Of a stretch of 64,000 nt of DNA, positions 27,150 through 35,123 are shown piece after piece. The translations under genes were made by a program, and so were the position numbers. Position 1 is the stretch's first letter; every line of letters starts with the position of its first letter. Where the stretch lies: positions 1 through 64,000 of the forward strand of contig NZ_FRFE01000018.1 of assembly GCF_900143695.1 (NCBI RefSeq), given 5' to 3'. The notes beneath the pieces were generated by a model. It saw only the letters and a program-made list of their open reading frames with translations. It did no database searches and was not told where the DNA came from. This stretch comes from Desulfopila aestuarii DSM 18488 (lineage in GTDB: Bacteria > Desulfobacterota > Desulfobulbia > Desulfobulbales > Desulfocapsaceae).

Positions 27150-27814
27150 GCCCGGGCCTCCTTTCTGGTGCGTCGTTCCACCCAGACCAGGAGCATGCTC
27201 GCTGCCGAGGTGAGCACGGCATAGAGAACAGCTGCCATAACATACATCTCGAAAGGCTTGTAGGTTGAGCCGATAAGGCGCTGGGCGGTAAGTGTCAGTT
27301 CGACCACGGTGATGGTGGAAACAAGTGAAGTGTCCTTGATGAGGATGACAAAGTTATTACCAAGCGGCGGAATGATGATGCGCAACGCCTGCGGCAGGAT
27401 AATCCGGCGCATGGCCTGGGCGCCACTCATGCCAAGAGAACGGGCGGCTTCCGTCTGCCCTTTTGGTACGGAGATGATACCGCCGCGAATAGTTTCGGCG
27501 TTATAGGCACCCACGTTCAGGGCTAGTCCGAGTACACCTGACATGAATGGGCCGAGATCGATGCCGATCTGCGGAAAGCCGAAATAGATGATAAAGAGTT
27601 GTACCAGAAGAGGAGTGGAGCGGATCAGCCAGATGTAGAAAACCGCCGGCCATCGCAGTAGCGGGTTTGCGGCGAGCTTGCACAGGGCTGCGGTCAGACC
27701 GAAGGCCAGACCGAGGATAAGGGAAAGGACCGAGATCTGCAGGGTCAGCAGGGCTCCGGAGACCAGAAAGGGGAAATAGTGAACGATGATAGTCCAGTCC
27801 AGCATAACAGGCAT
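27146..27814 (-). CDS. Polar amino-acid ABC transporter permease (second system)
   Basis: Single permease of 222 residues. The first membrane segment ([21 protein letters not shown]) and the EAA loop ([20 protein letters not shown]) are clear. Only one permease gene is present, so it presumably works as a homodimer, as in glutamine- or cystine-type systems, in contrast to the two-permease system at 2820-4221. It lies 99 bases downstream of the binding-protein gene, with a strong stem-loop in the gap. Confidence 0.9.
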   Translation of the reverse strand: MPVMLDWTIIVHYFPFLVSGALLTLQISVLSLILGLAFGLTAALCKLAANPLLRWPAVFYIWLIRSTPLLVQLFIIYFGFPQIGIDLGPFMSGVLGLALNVGAYNAETIRGGIISVPKGQTEAARSLGMSGAQAMRRIILPQALRIIIPPLGNNFVILIKDTSLVSTITVVELTLTAQRLIGSTYKPFEMYVMAAVLYAVLTSAASMLLVWVERRTRKEARA

Positions 27815-27839
27815 CCTTTGATGCTATCGAGTGGTGTTG

Positions 27840-27867
27840 CGGGAGGACCGGGGAAGTTGTCCTCCCG
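27840..27867 (-). other. Intercistronic stem-loop after second binding-protein gene
   Basis: Perfect 9-bp stem CGGGAGGAC/GTCCTCCCG with a 10-base loop, between binding-protein stop and permease start. It has no T-tract in the direction of transcription. Same placement as the hairpins at 4239-4267 and 18961-18990. Confidence 0.7.
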
Positions 27868-27913
27868 TTGTTGCCTGCCGCCCGTCTACCGGAACAGCAG
27901 GTTTTGAAAACAA

Positions 27914-28681
27914 TCAGCGAACGTCTATGCCAAGCCACTTCATGGAGATGTCATGATAGGAACCATCTTCCTTCATGGCGGCGAGTGCAGTGTCGATAGC
28001 GGTTTTCAGTTCAGTGTTGCCCTTGCGCATGGCGATTCCCATCCTTTCCTCGTAAAGGAGGTCGCCGGCGAGTGCGATGGGGGCTCCCTTGTCCTTGATG
28101 GCCAGGGCGCCAACGATCTTGTCAGTGATAAATCCGTCGATGCGGCCGTTGGAGACCTCCAGGATCATGTCAGGGACGCCTTTGTAGGTGCGAATGTCGG
28201 CGTCGGCAATATTCTCTCTGACCCACTTTTCATAGGTGGTGCCAAGTGTGACGCCGACTTTCTTGCCTTTCAGGTCAGCGACGGTTTTAAGCGGTGAATC
28301 CTTTTTCACGAACAGCTGCGCACCTGAGCGGTAGTAGGGATCAGAGAAGTCGATGGACTTGAGCCGGTCCTCAGTAATAGCCATGCTGCCGCAGATCAAC
28401 TCATATTTATTGGCAAGCAGGCCGGCGATGATCCCGTCCCAGGCTGTGCTCATCGGTACGCCGGTAACAGAGATACGTTTGGCAACTTCTTTGCCGATCT
28501 CAACGTCAAAGCCGGTAAGCTCATTTTTGTCGTCGACGAAATTAAAGGGTGGATATTGACCGCTCATCGCCATGGTGATTTCACCTTTATTCTTTACCTT
28601 TTGCAGATCATCAGCAAATGCTGCACCGGTGAGCAGGAATACGGCTATGAGGGCAGTTGCCAATACGGATGTCCTTTTCAT
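27914..28681 (-). CDS. Periplasmic amino-acid-binding protein (second system)
   Basis: Type-2 binding protein of 255 residues. The signal peptide is MKRTSVLATALIAVFLLTGAAFA. The mature start (KVKNKGEITMAMSGQYPPFNF) and LTGFDVEIGKEVAKRI and YELICGSMAITEDRLKSIDFS are characteristic. The ligand is not predictable; the operon suggests the substrate of the adjoining aminotransferase. The start overlaps the aminotransferase stop by 4 bases. Confidence 0.88.
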   Translation of the reverse strand: MKRTSVLATALIAVFLLTGAAFADDLQKVKNKGEITMAMSGQYPPFNFVDDKNELTGFDVEIGKEVAKRISVTGVPMSTAWDGIIAGLLANKYELICGSMAITEDRLKSIDFSDPYYRSGAQLFVKKDSPLKTVADLKGKKVGVTLGTTYEKWVRENIADADIRTYKGVPDMILEVSNGRIDGFITDKIVGALAIKDKGAPIALAGDLLYEERMGIAMRKGNTELKTAIDTALAAMKEDGSYHDISMKWLGIDVR

Positions 28682-30084
28682 TGTGTCTCTCCTTTGTGGG
28701 TTGATTGGTCAGTGCGATGATGCTGGTTGCCAGGATGGATGGTTTTATCGGCCAGTAACCTGGTAACGGCTGCCAGGGTTTCATTCAGCCGCTCAAGCAT
28801 CTCGTCCACCTGGGCGGCGGAAATGATGAGCGGCGGAGCAATGAGGACATGATCTCCGGCCAGGCCGTTGATCGACTTCCTCGGGTAGATAATGAGGCCG
28901 CGGGAAAAGGCCTCTCGGGTGACCAGATTAAAAATCTGGTCGCTGTTGGCAAAAGGAGCACGGCTTTCACGGTCGGCTACGAACTCAAGGGCAGTGAGCA
29001 GTCCTCTGCCCCGCACTTCGCCGATGATAGGGTAATGTCCGGCAAGCTGTCTGAGACCTGAGAGCAGCTGCCTGCCGGTTTCAGCGGCGTTCTCAGCCAA
29101 TTGGTCGTCAACGATCCGGTTAAGTACCGCCAGCCCCACAGCACAAGCCATGGGGTTGCCTGCGTAGGTGTGACCATGTGGGAAACCGCCGCCGGCCAAA
29201 ACCGATTCGACCAGCTCGTTTCCGGCCATTACTGCTCCCAGAGGGTAATAGCCGGAAGCCATTCCTTTAGAGAGGGCGATGATATCCGGTCGCAGGTTCC
29301 AGTGCTCGTAGGCAAAAAGCCGGCCGGTGCGGCCAAAGCCCGTCATGACTTCATCAAGAATCAGGAGAATGCCATACCTGTTGCAGATGTCGCGGATGAC
29401 GGCGAAATAGTCTTCAGGCGGTACAAGTGCACCGGTGCTGGCCCCGCCGATAGGTTCAGCGATGAAGGCGGCGACATTTTCGGGTCCCTGTTCATTTATG
29501 GCTGTCTCCAGGGCTTTGGCGCAGGCCAGATTACACTGCGGGTAGGTCAGCTGATAGTGGCAGCGGTAGCAATAGGGCGCGGGAATTTTCGGTGATGCCT
29601 TGAGCATTGGCCGATACGGTATTTCCAGCGGTGCGTAAGCAGTGAGCGCCAGGGCGCCGAGGGTCGAGCCATGGTAAGAGGGGGTCCGGCTGATAATCAG
29701 GTGACGGCCGTGCTCGCCTTTGCTGCAAAAATAGCTGCGGCAGAGTTTAATAGCCGACTCGACCGCTTCTGACCCGCCTGACACATAAAAGACCCGATCG
29801 AGTCCCGGGGTGGACAGGTCGACCAGTTTTTGAGCCAGTTTTACTGCAGGGCGATTTTCAAACTGGGTCCGGTAGGTGAAGAATGCGGATTTGGCCTGTT
29901 CGTTAATCGCTGCAAGTACTCCAGGGTCCCCGTGACCGATATTGCAGATAATTGCCCCGGAGCAGCCATCGATATATTTCCTGCCGTCTTCATCCCAGAT
30001 ATAAATACCTTCTGCTTTGGCAACCATCGGGGTCTCGGCACTTGTCTGGTAAAAGAGTGGATTCGCTGCTGCGATTCTATTCAT
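28678..30084 (-). CDS. Class-III PLP aminotransferase (omega/beta-amino acid type)
   Basis: PLP-dependent aminotransferase of 468 residues. VSGGSEAVESAIKLCR, SYHGSTLGALALT, LILDEVMTGFGRTG and Lys273 in ALSKGMASGYYPL define the fold and Schiff-base site. It belongs to the omega-amino-acid/diamine branch and is clearly different from gabT in this window. It carries the same spacing of four cysteines (C172-x2-C175-x8-C184-x3-C188) as gabT. It is the first enzyme of an operon that also has CoA-transferase and thiolase genes, so transamination of a beta-amino acid to a 3-oxo acid would make a coherent pathway. That reading is inference; a gamma- or epsilon-amino acid is also possible. Confidence 0.9.
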   Translation of the reverse strand: MNRIAAANPLFYQTSAETPMVAKAEGIYIWDEDGRKYIDGCSGAIICNIGHGDPGVLAAINEQAKSAFFTYRTQFENRPAVKLAQKLVDLSTPGLDRVFYVSGGSEAVESAIKLCRSYFCSKGEHGRHLIISRTPSYHGSTLGALALTAYAPLEIPYRPMLKASPKIPAPYCYRCHYQLTYPQCNLACAKALETAINEQGPENVAAFIAEPIGGASTGALVPPEDYFAVIRDICNRYGILLILDEVMTGFGRTGRLFAYEHWNLRPDIIALSKGMASGYYPLGAVMAGNELVESVLAGGGFPHGHTYAGNPMACAVGLAVLNRIVDDQLAENAAETGRQLLSGLRQLAGHYPIIGEVRGRGLLTALEFVADRESRAPFANSDQIFNLVTREAFSRGLIIYPRKSINGLAGDHVLIAPPLIISAAQVDEMLERLNETLAAVTRLLADKTIHPGNQHHRTDQSTHKGETQ

Positions 30085-30179
30085 GTTTGGTTGTCCTGGG
30101 TTTGGTTTATTTCATCTTTGATATTCCGGCAAAACCGGATTACGCATAATTCTGAAAAAACGTTCATGAAATATACGGG

Positions 30180-30974
30180 CTAGACACTGCCAAGTCGTCC
30201 TTCCACCGGAATGGTGGCTGATATTTTCGCGGCCAGTTCAATAATGAGAGGTGCATACTGGACTTCAACCTCTTCCGGACTTCTCTGCAGGACAGAAAAG
30301 TCAAAAGAGACCGCTCCTATACCCCTGCCGGTGTGGGGGTTGATGAGCGGTGCCGCAATAGCTATCAGGCCGGGGAGAAATTCTTCAACGGTCATGGCAT
30401 ATTTCCTGGTCTTAGCTAGCAGTAACTGGTTTTTCAGGACATCACGGTCGACGATGGTATGCTCTGTCTTGGCAGTCATCTGCAGGTTGGCAATACGGGA
30501 CTGCAATTCATCTGCGGGTAGTGAAGAGAGAAAGGCCTTGCCAAGCGCGGTGTTGTGCAGACAGTTTCTGGTAAAGTCGGGCAGGCTGTAGGTAAGTGTG
30601 TCGGCGGCCTCCCGGTGATAGATGCGCATCATGTCATCATCGACGGACAGGGCGACATCGATTGTTATATTACAGCGGCTGTGGACGTCATCGACAAGGG
30701 CCTTGATAAATCGATTGTGATCCGTGGCCCGCATCAGGTTGTTGCAGAATGCCAGACAAAAGATCGATGGCCGTACACGCTTGGTGGTTTCGTCCTTTTC
30801 GAGATATCCCATTTCAACCAGGGTGTTGATATATCGGTAGGTTGAGGTCATGTTGAGATCGACAAGGCTGGCAATCTCTGTCTGGCTGAGCGCCGGGGTT
30901 TCCCGGTTGAACAGCGCCAGAATCTTCAGACCCTTTTCCAGTGATTTTGAAAAATATGATGTACTCGTCGGCAT
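30180..30974 (-). CDS. IclR-family transcriptional regulator
   Basis: Regulator of 264 residues with an N-terminal winged HTH (SLEKGLKILALFNRETPALSQTEIASLVDLN then STYRYINTLVEMGYL, shown here in pieces) and a C-terminal GAF-like ligand domain ending GIGAVSFDFSV. GGAGAGA precedes the start. It is upstream of, and co-oriented with, the aminotransferase-transporter-CoA-transferase operon, with a 95-base gap. Two copies of a CTATTATAG operator-like sequence lie 20-55 bases upstream of its start, pointing to autoregulation and control of the operon. Confidence 0.9.
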   Translation of the reverse strand: MPTSTSYFSKSLEKGLKILALFNRETPALSQTEIASLVDLNMTSTYRYINTLVEMGYLEKDETTKRVRPSIFCLAFCNNLMRATDHNRFIKALVDDVHSRCNITIDVALSVDDDMMRIYHREAADTLTYSLPDFTRNCLHNTALGKAFLSSLPADELQSRIANLQMTAKTEHTIVDRDVLKNQLLLAKTRKYAMTVEEFLPGLIAIAAPLINPHTGRGIGAVSFDFSVLQRSPEEVEVQYAPLIIELAAKISATIPVEGRLGSV

Positions 30975-30993
30975 ACGATATTATCTCTCCAAT

Positions 30994-31010
30994 TTTACTA
31001 TTATAGTAAA
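30994..31010. promoter_or_regulatory. Operator-like palindrome 1 upstream of iclR-type gene
   Basis: TTTACTATTATAGTAAA is a perfect 17-bp inverted repeat (8-1-8), 20 bases from the regulator's ATG. It lies where a self-repressing regulator would bind. Confidence 0.6.
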
Positions 31011-31016
31011 TCATGT

Positions 31017-31030
31017 GCTATTATAGTTAA
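31017..31030. promoter_or_regulatory. Operator-like repeat 2 upstream of iclR-type gene
   Basis: GCTATTATAGTTAA repeats the core of the first operator 20 bases away, two helical turns, so two dimers could bind on the same face. The right arm is less perfect than in copy 1. Confidence 0.5.
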
Positions 31031-31782
31031 AATAGCGTTGAGCAATTGTGCTTGTCAAGAAAAAATAGAGGGCGACAAAATTGTAACTCGTTGAGAGAGC
31101 GTTAGAGATTGGCTGTAACCGACTGTTAGCCTGGGATGTGAAAAGAACCAGTGAGTAGAGAATAGGAGGAATTTATTTTTGTATTACAATTATGTGAAAA
31201 GCGATGGAGCTCAAGATCTGATAGAGGCACAGTTTTGGTATCCTGGAGAAAACATCACATCCTGCAGGGTGGAAGCGATGATCTAAGAAGTGACAGGGCT
31301 TAATCGTAGGCTGTTGCGGCTTGTTGCAAGAATGCCAAGTCCAGAGCCAATTCCCATTACCGTAATGTTTCAAAGCACTGATCGGGAGGAGGTAGAAAAG
31401 GTTGTTTCTTTAAAGGTTCATCCGTATGACTGGATACATTGGTAGCGACTGAGAGTATCCAGGAAATTTGCACCAATTGGTGGTGGGTTCCCGATCATGG
31501 TTTGTAACTAAGCTCGGGTTAAGCTCGGGTCGGACCAAGATAACTACACGAATTAGCGTTGTATATATAATGAAAATAGGCTGTTTTTGGTCTTAAACTC
31601 CTCTTTTGATGCCAAAAAGGTACTTCTAAGAGTATAGGGTGAATAGGGCGTACCACGTTTTCTTGAAGCGGTTAAGGCTTATATATTAAACGCTTTTTTT
31701 ATGGACCCGTTGACCAACGTTTGAAGAGGCGGATCCATTGATCAAAAAAATTGTGACCGAAAGTTGAGCGAAGCATCAGCGA
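31031..31782. other. Gene-poor stretch, no supported gene
   Basis: About 750 bases between the IclR operators and the thiolase remnant, with short interrupted frames on both strands. A short direct repeat (taAGCTCGGG twice) is near 31512-31532. It looks like decayed sequence; I recognise nothing further in it. Confidence 0.4.
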
Positions 31783-31902
31783 ATTATTCCCGCTCAATGA
31801 CAATAGCTATTCCCTGGCCGCCTCCATGAATGTTTACCCGTTCCGGGTCGATGGCCAACTTACGCATGCAGTTAGGTACCACCACCGAAATTGCCTCATT
31901 GA
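31783..31902 (-). pseudogene. Thiolase C-terminal fragment with in-frame deletion
   Basis: Read on the minus strand this matches the C-terminus of the thiolase at 22483-23682: NEAISVVVPNCMRKLAIDPE, then RVNIHGGG, then directly GQGIAIVIERE and a stop. In the intact gene 39 residues separate HGGG from GQG, including the catalytic His and Cys. The loss is in frame and its ends fall in Gly-rich repeats, suggesting recombination between them. No 5' part is recognisable. Many silent and some replacement changes show that this is an old paralogous remnant rather than a fresh copy. Confidence 0.8.
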
Positions 31903-32077
31903 ATAGTTCTTACTCAAATTTCCAACATTATCGGCAAGTGCAACGACAGGGAAAGAGAGAACTTCCCGCTTCTCTCCAATCAATATCCGCGCGTACCGTT
32001 GGTCTGCGCCCTAGTAGTGGAGAAGATTGTCGTAAAGCGAAAAGCAGCCTGTAAAGTGCAGCTGTCAGAAAGTTATT

Positions 32078-33814
32078 TCACTCGGCCTCACTCAGGTGGG
32101 TTCTCGCTATGTGCTTGCAGAGGCTGTACATGCGCTCCATTTTATCCACTGCCGATACCTCGAGACGAGCAATGGTGACGGCTTCGGGTACATTGCCAAG
32201 CCGTTCAGACTTTCGTACCAGAAAGGCTTTCCCGACTCTTGTGATTCGTGATTCCAGATCGAGAATCGCTTCTGCACTCTCTACATCCTTGTCCCGTATG
32301 GTTGGTATCAGGAAATCTATTGCCTGGCTGACATAGCCAAATATCTCCTGCAGCATTTGCTTTGACGTTTCGCTTCGCTGGTAGACTACCCTTCGTGAGC
32401 GTTCGGCCAGTCCCACAAGATCTTTTTCAATCACATCGGCCATCGTCTCCAGGTTGACTGCACAGGCCATCAAGCGCTGGTGCTCATCGCTTTCCTGCTC
32501 AGAAAGGGCGTTCCCCCGTATTTTCCCGAGATATTCAATGCTGGCCTGCTCAAGAATATCAATTTTGTCATCCTCATTTACCAGCCTCCTGAGAGCGACT
32601 AGATCACCGGTAACCATTGCTCCCTGAAAGCTTTGAATCATTTCCCGGAGTAGTTCGGCAGCCCTCGTCAACTCCCGGCGAACACCGTCCAGGGCCATTG
32701 TCGGCACCTCCAACAGTGCACTATCAAGATAAAGCGGCTCAATTACAGCTGGAGCTGCCGGCCGCTCCTTTACGATTCTTTCGGCCACCAGGGCAAAGAG
32801 GGCGGTAAAGGGCAGAAAGACAATGGTATTGATCACATTAAACAACGTGTTGGCATTGGCAATCTGCCGGGGCACCTCGGCAGCAATCCTGGCGACTCCC
32901 TCCAGCTCCGGGCTCGGAGGCGAAATTGCAACCGCAATGGAAGCAAGTGAGGAAATAAATGGCAGCCAGACCAAGACACCGATGACATTGAACGCCACGT
33001 GTACCACCGCTGCACGAACGGCCTCCGGCGGTTTACCCATTGCTGCCATGAGTGCAGTGACGCAAGTACCGATATTGGCCCCCAATGCAAGGCCAATACC
33101 TGCCGGCAAGCTCAACAAACCACCACCAGCCATGGCAATCGCAATCCCTACCGTCGCTGCCGAGGACTGGACGAGTCCCGTAAACATTGCCCCGGCTAAA
33201 ATGCCGAGCAAGGGATTTTCCATCCGCTGCAGGATGTCAAGAAACGGCTGGTAACCACGCAGGGGATACATGGCATCACCCATAATACCCATGCCGTAAA
33301 AGACCAGACCCAGACCCATCAACATCTTGCCATAGTTGCGGATTATGTCCTTTTTCGAGGCAAATAGCATAAAGAAACCGACGGCGATGGGCAAAAGCGC
33401 GTATTGGGCTATATTGAAGGCTAATAACTGAGCCGTGACCGTGGAGCCAATATTGGCCCCCATGATCACCCCCACCGACTGCTGCAGCGTCATTACCCCG
33501 GCGGTGACAAAACCGACGACCAGTACAGTTGTGACAGAAGAGGAGTTGAGGATACCTGTCACCACCGATCCGGTGACAGCTCCCATAAACCGATTGGAGG
33601 TGAGTTTTGAGAGCATAGTCTTCAACGCATCTCCAGCTGCCTGCTTCAGGCCGTCTGAAAGTTGCTCAAGGCCGCCCAGGAAGAGAGCAAGACCACCGAA
33701 CAGCCCCATTAGAAGAGTCAGCCATTCGATGGTCTGACCCTCCGCAGCGTAAAGGCTGGTGGGAAGTGACAAGAACAAGGCACCTGTATAAAAAATGGTT
33801 TTTTTGATACACAT
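32078..33814 (-). CDS. Na/Pi-cotransporter II family protein with PhoU-like domain
   Basis: Membrane protein of 578 residues. Two homologous Na/Pi cotransporter repeats are visible: GLALFLGGLEQLSDGLKQAAG...TGILNSSSVTTVLVVGFV and later FTGLVQSSAATVGIAIAMAG. These Q/N-SSS/SSA motifs are family hallmarks. The last 200 residues form a PhoU-like helical domain (MACAVNLETMADVIEKDLVGLAERS). The likely role is sodium-coupled phosphate uptake or its regulation. The start at 33814 was chosen because it gives a signal-like N-terminus (MCIKKTIFYTGALFLSLPTS); the upstream Shine-Dalgarno is weak. It diverges from the RND operon. Confidence 0.85.
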   Translation of the reverse strand: MCIKKTIFYTGALFLSLPTSLYAAEGQTIEWLTLLMGLFGGLALFLGGLEQLSDGLKQAAGDALKTMLSKLTSNRFMGAVTGSVVTGILNSSSVTTVLVVGFVTAGVMTLQQSVGVIMGANIGSTVTAQLLAFNIAQYALLPIAVGFFMLFASKKDIIRNYGKMLMGLGLVFYGMGIMGDAMYPLRGYQPFLDILQRMENPLLGILAGAMFTGLVQSSAATVGIAIAMAGGGLLSLPAGIGLALGANIGTCVTALMAAMGKPPEAVRAAVVHVAFNVIGVLVWLPFISSLASIAVAISPPSPELEGVARIAAEVPRQIANANTLFNVINTIVFLPFTALFALVAERIVKERPAAPAVIEPLYLDSALLEVPTMALDGVRRELTRAAELLREMIQSFQGAMVTGDLVALRRLVNEDDKIDILEQASIEYLGKIRGNALSEQESDEHQRLMACAVNLETMADVIEKDLVGLAERSRRVVYQRSETSKQMLQEIFGYVSQAIDFLIPTIRDKDVESAEAILDLESRITRVGKAFLVRKSERLGNVPEAVTIARLEVSAVDKMERMYSLCKHIARTHLSEAE

Positions 33815-33962
33815 AAGAGCTGATCTGCTGAAATTATATTGGATTACGACTTGCAATACGCGGTAAAATGGCCTTAAAATCACAACTTCTATATGATAGG
33901 TTAGTCTAAAGTAATCTAAAAGTTATTTTCCTTCTCACAAAATAAAAAACCAAGGATGCATC

Positions 33963-35123
33963 ATGGCACCTCGTTCCATTAAGCACTCCCAGCGCTTTCT
34001 ACCGTACCTTGCGACACTCGTTGCTCTTTCACTTTTGCCCTTGCTCTTGTCATGCTCCCAGGAGCAACCGCCTCCACCGCGTGAGGTAATTCGACCGGTC
34101 AAGCTACTCAAAATCGTCACCGACAATGAAATCGTACAACGTAGCTATCCAGGTCGGGTACGGGCTGCCAAACGTGTCGATCTCTCCTTTCAGGTTGGTG
34201 GACCGCTGATCGAAATGTTGGTTGATGAAGGTCAGGAAGTCAAACAGGGACAAATTCTGGCTCGTATCGATCCCAGAAACTTTGAAACAAACCTCCGCAA
34301 TGCCGAAGGCCAACTTGCCAAGGCCCAGGCCGCACTGCGCAGTGCTGAAAGTGAATACGATCGGATTCTGCGTATCAGGAAAAGCGACCCGGGTGCTGCC
34401 AGCGAAAGCATGCTGGTGAAACGAAAAGAAGCGGTAGATACTATAACAGCCGATATCCACTCGCTTTCCGCTTCAGTGGAATCGGCTAAAAACAGTCTCA
34501 GTGATACCTACCTGAAAGCTTCTTTTGACGGCATCGTATCCAAACGCTATGTCGACAATTTCCAGGAAGTACGGCCACAGGAGTCGATTGTGAGTCTCGA
34601 CCAGCTGGGCAAAATTGAAATTATCGTCGATATCCCTGAGACACTCATGGCGCGTCTCAAAACGAACCGGCAAGTCAATATCATAGCAGAATTTGCGGCT
34701 GCACCTGGTAAACAATTCGAGCTGACCGCCAAGGAGTTTTCCACCAGGGCCGACGTCACAACCCAGACCTACCAGATCGTTTTGGAGATGGAGCGGCCTG
34801 CCGATCTCAACATCCTGCCGGGCATGACCGCCACGGTGCGAGGTTCAACCCCTGCAGCCTCCGGCACAGTCGACTCCTTTATCATTCCGGCTTACGCAAT
34901 TTTCGCAAGCGATAGCGGCAAGGCCCAGGTCTGGGTCGTAAATGAGAAAGAGATGACCGTTCACAGCCGACCGGTCACCACAGGAAGTCTCGTTGGCCAG
35001 GACGGTATAACCATTACCGAAGGGCTGCAGACGGGTGAGGTAATAGCTGTAACCGGGGTGACCATGCTGAAAGAAGGTATGAAGATCCGTGATCTTGCCA
35101 AGGTCGAGGGGTATGGCAAATGA
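33963..35123 (+). CDS. RND efflux periplasmic adaptor, lipoprotein
   Basis: Membrane-fusion protein of 386 residues. A lipobox (LLPLLLSC) puts the lipid-bearing Cys near residue 31. The half-lipoyl motifs SFQVGGPLIEMLVDEGQEVKQG and DTYLKASFDGIVSKRYVDNF flank an alpha-helical hairpin rich in Ala, Lys and Glu. The beta-barrel and membrane-proximal parts follow. AAGGA precedes the ATG. It shares an ATGA overlap with the pump gene, and with the outer-membrane factor forms a complete tripartite exporter. The substrate is unknown. Confidence 0.9.
   Translation: MAPRSIKHSQRFLPYLATLVALSLLPLLLSCSQEQPPPPREVIRPVKLLKIVTDNEIVQRSYPGRVRAAKRVDLSFQVGGPLIEMLVDEGQEVKQGQILARIDPRNFETNLRNAEGQLAKAQAALRSAESEYDRILRIRKSDPGAASESMLVKRKEAVDTITADIHSLSASVESAKNSLSDTYLKASFDGIVSKRYVDNFQEVRPQESIVSLDQLGKIEIIVDIPETLMARLKTNRQVNIIAEFAAAPGKQFELTAKEFSTRADVTTQTYQIVLEMERPADLNILPGMTATVRGSTPAASGTVDSFIIPAYAIFASDSGKAQVWVVNEKEMTVHSRPVTTGSLVGQDGITITEGLQTGEVIAVTGVTMLKEGMKIRDLAKVEGYGK

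Noticed and set aside
31830-32054. A 74-codon frame on the plus strand
   Set aside because: Its first part is antisense to the decayed thiolase fragment and it has no ribosome site.
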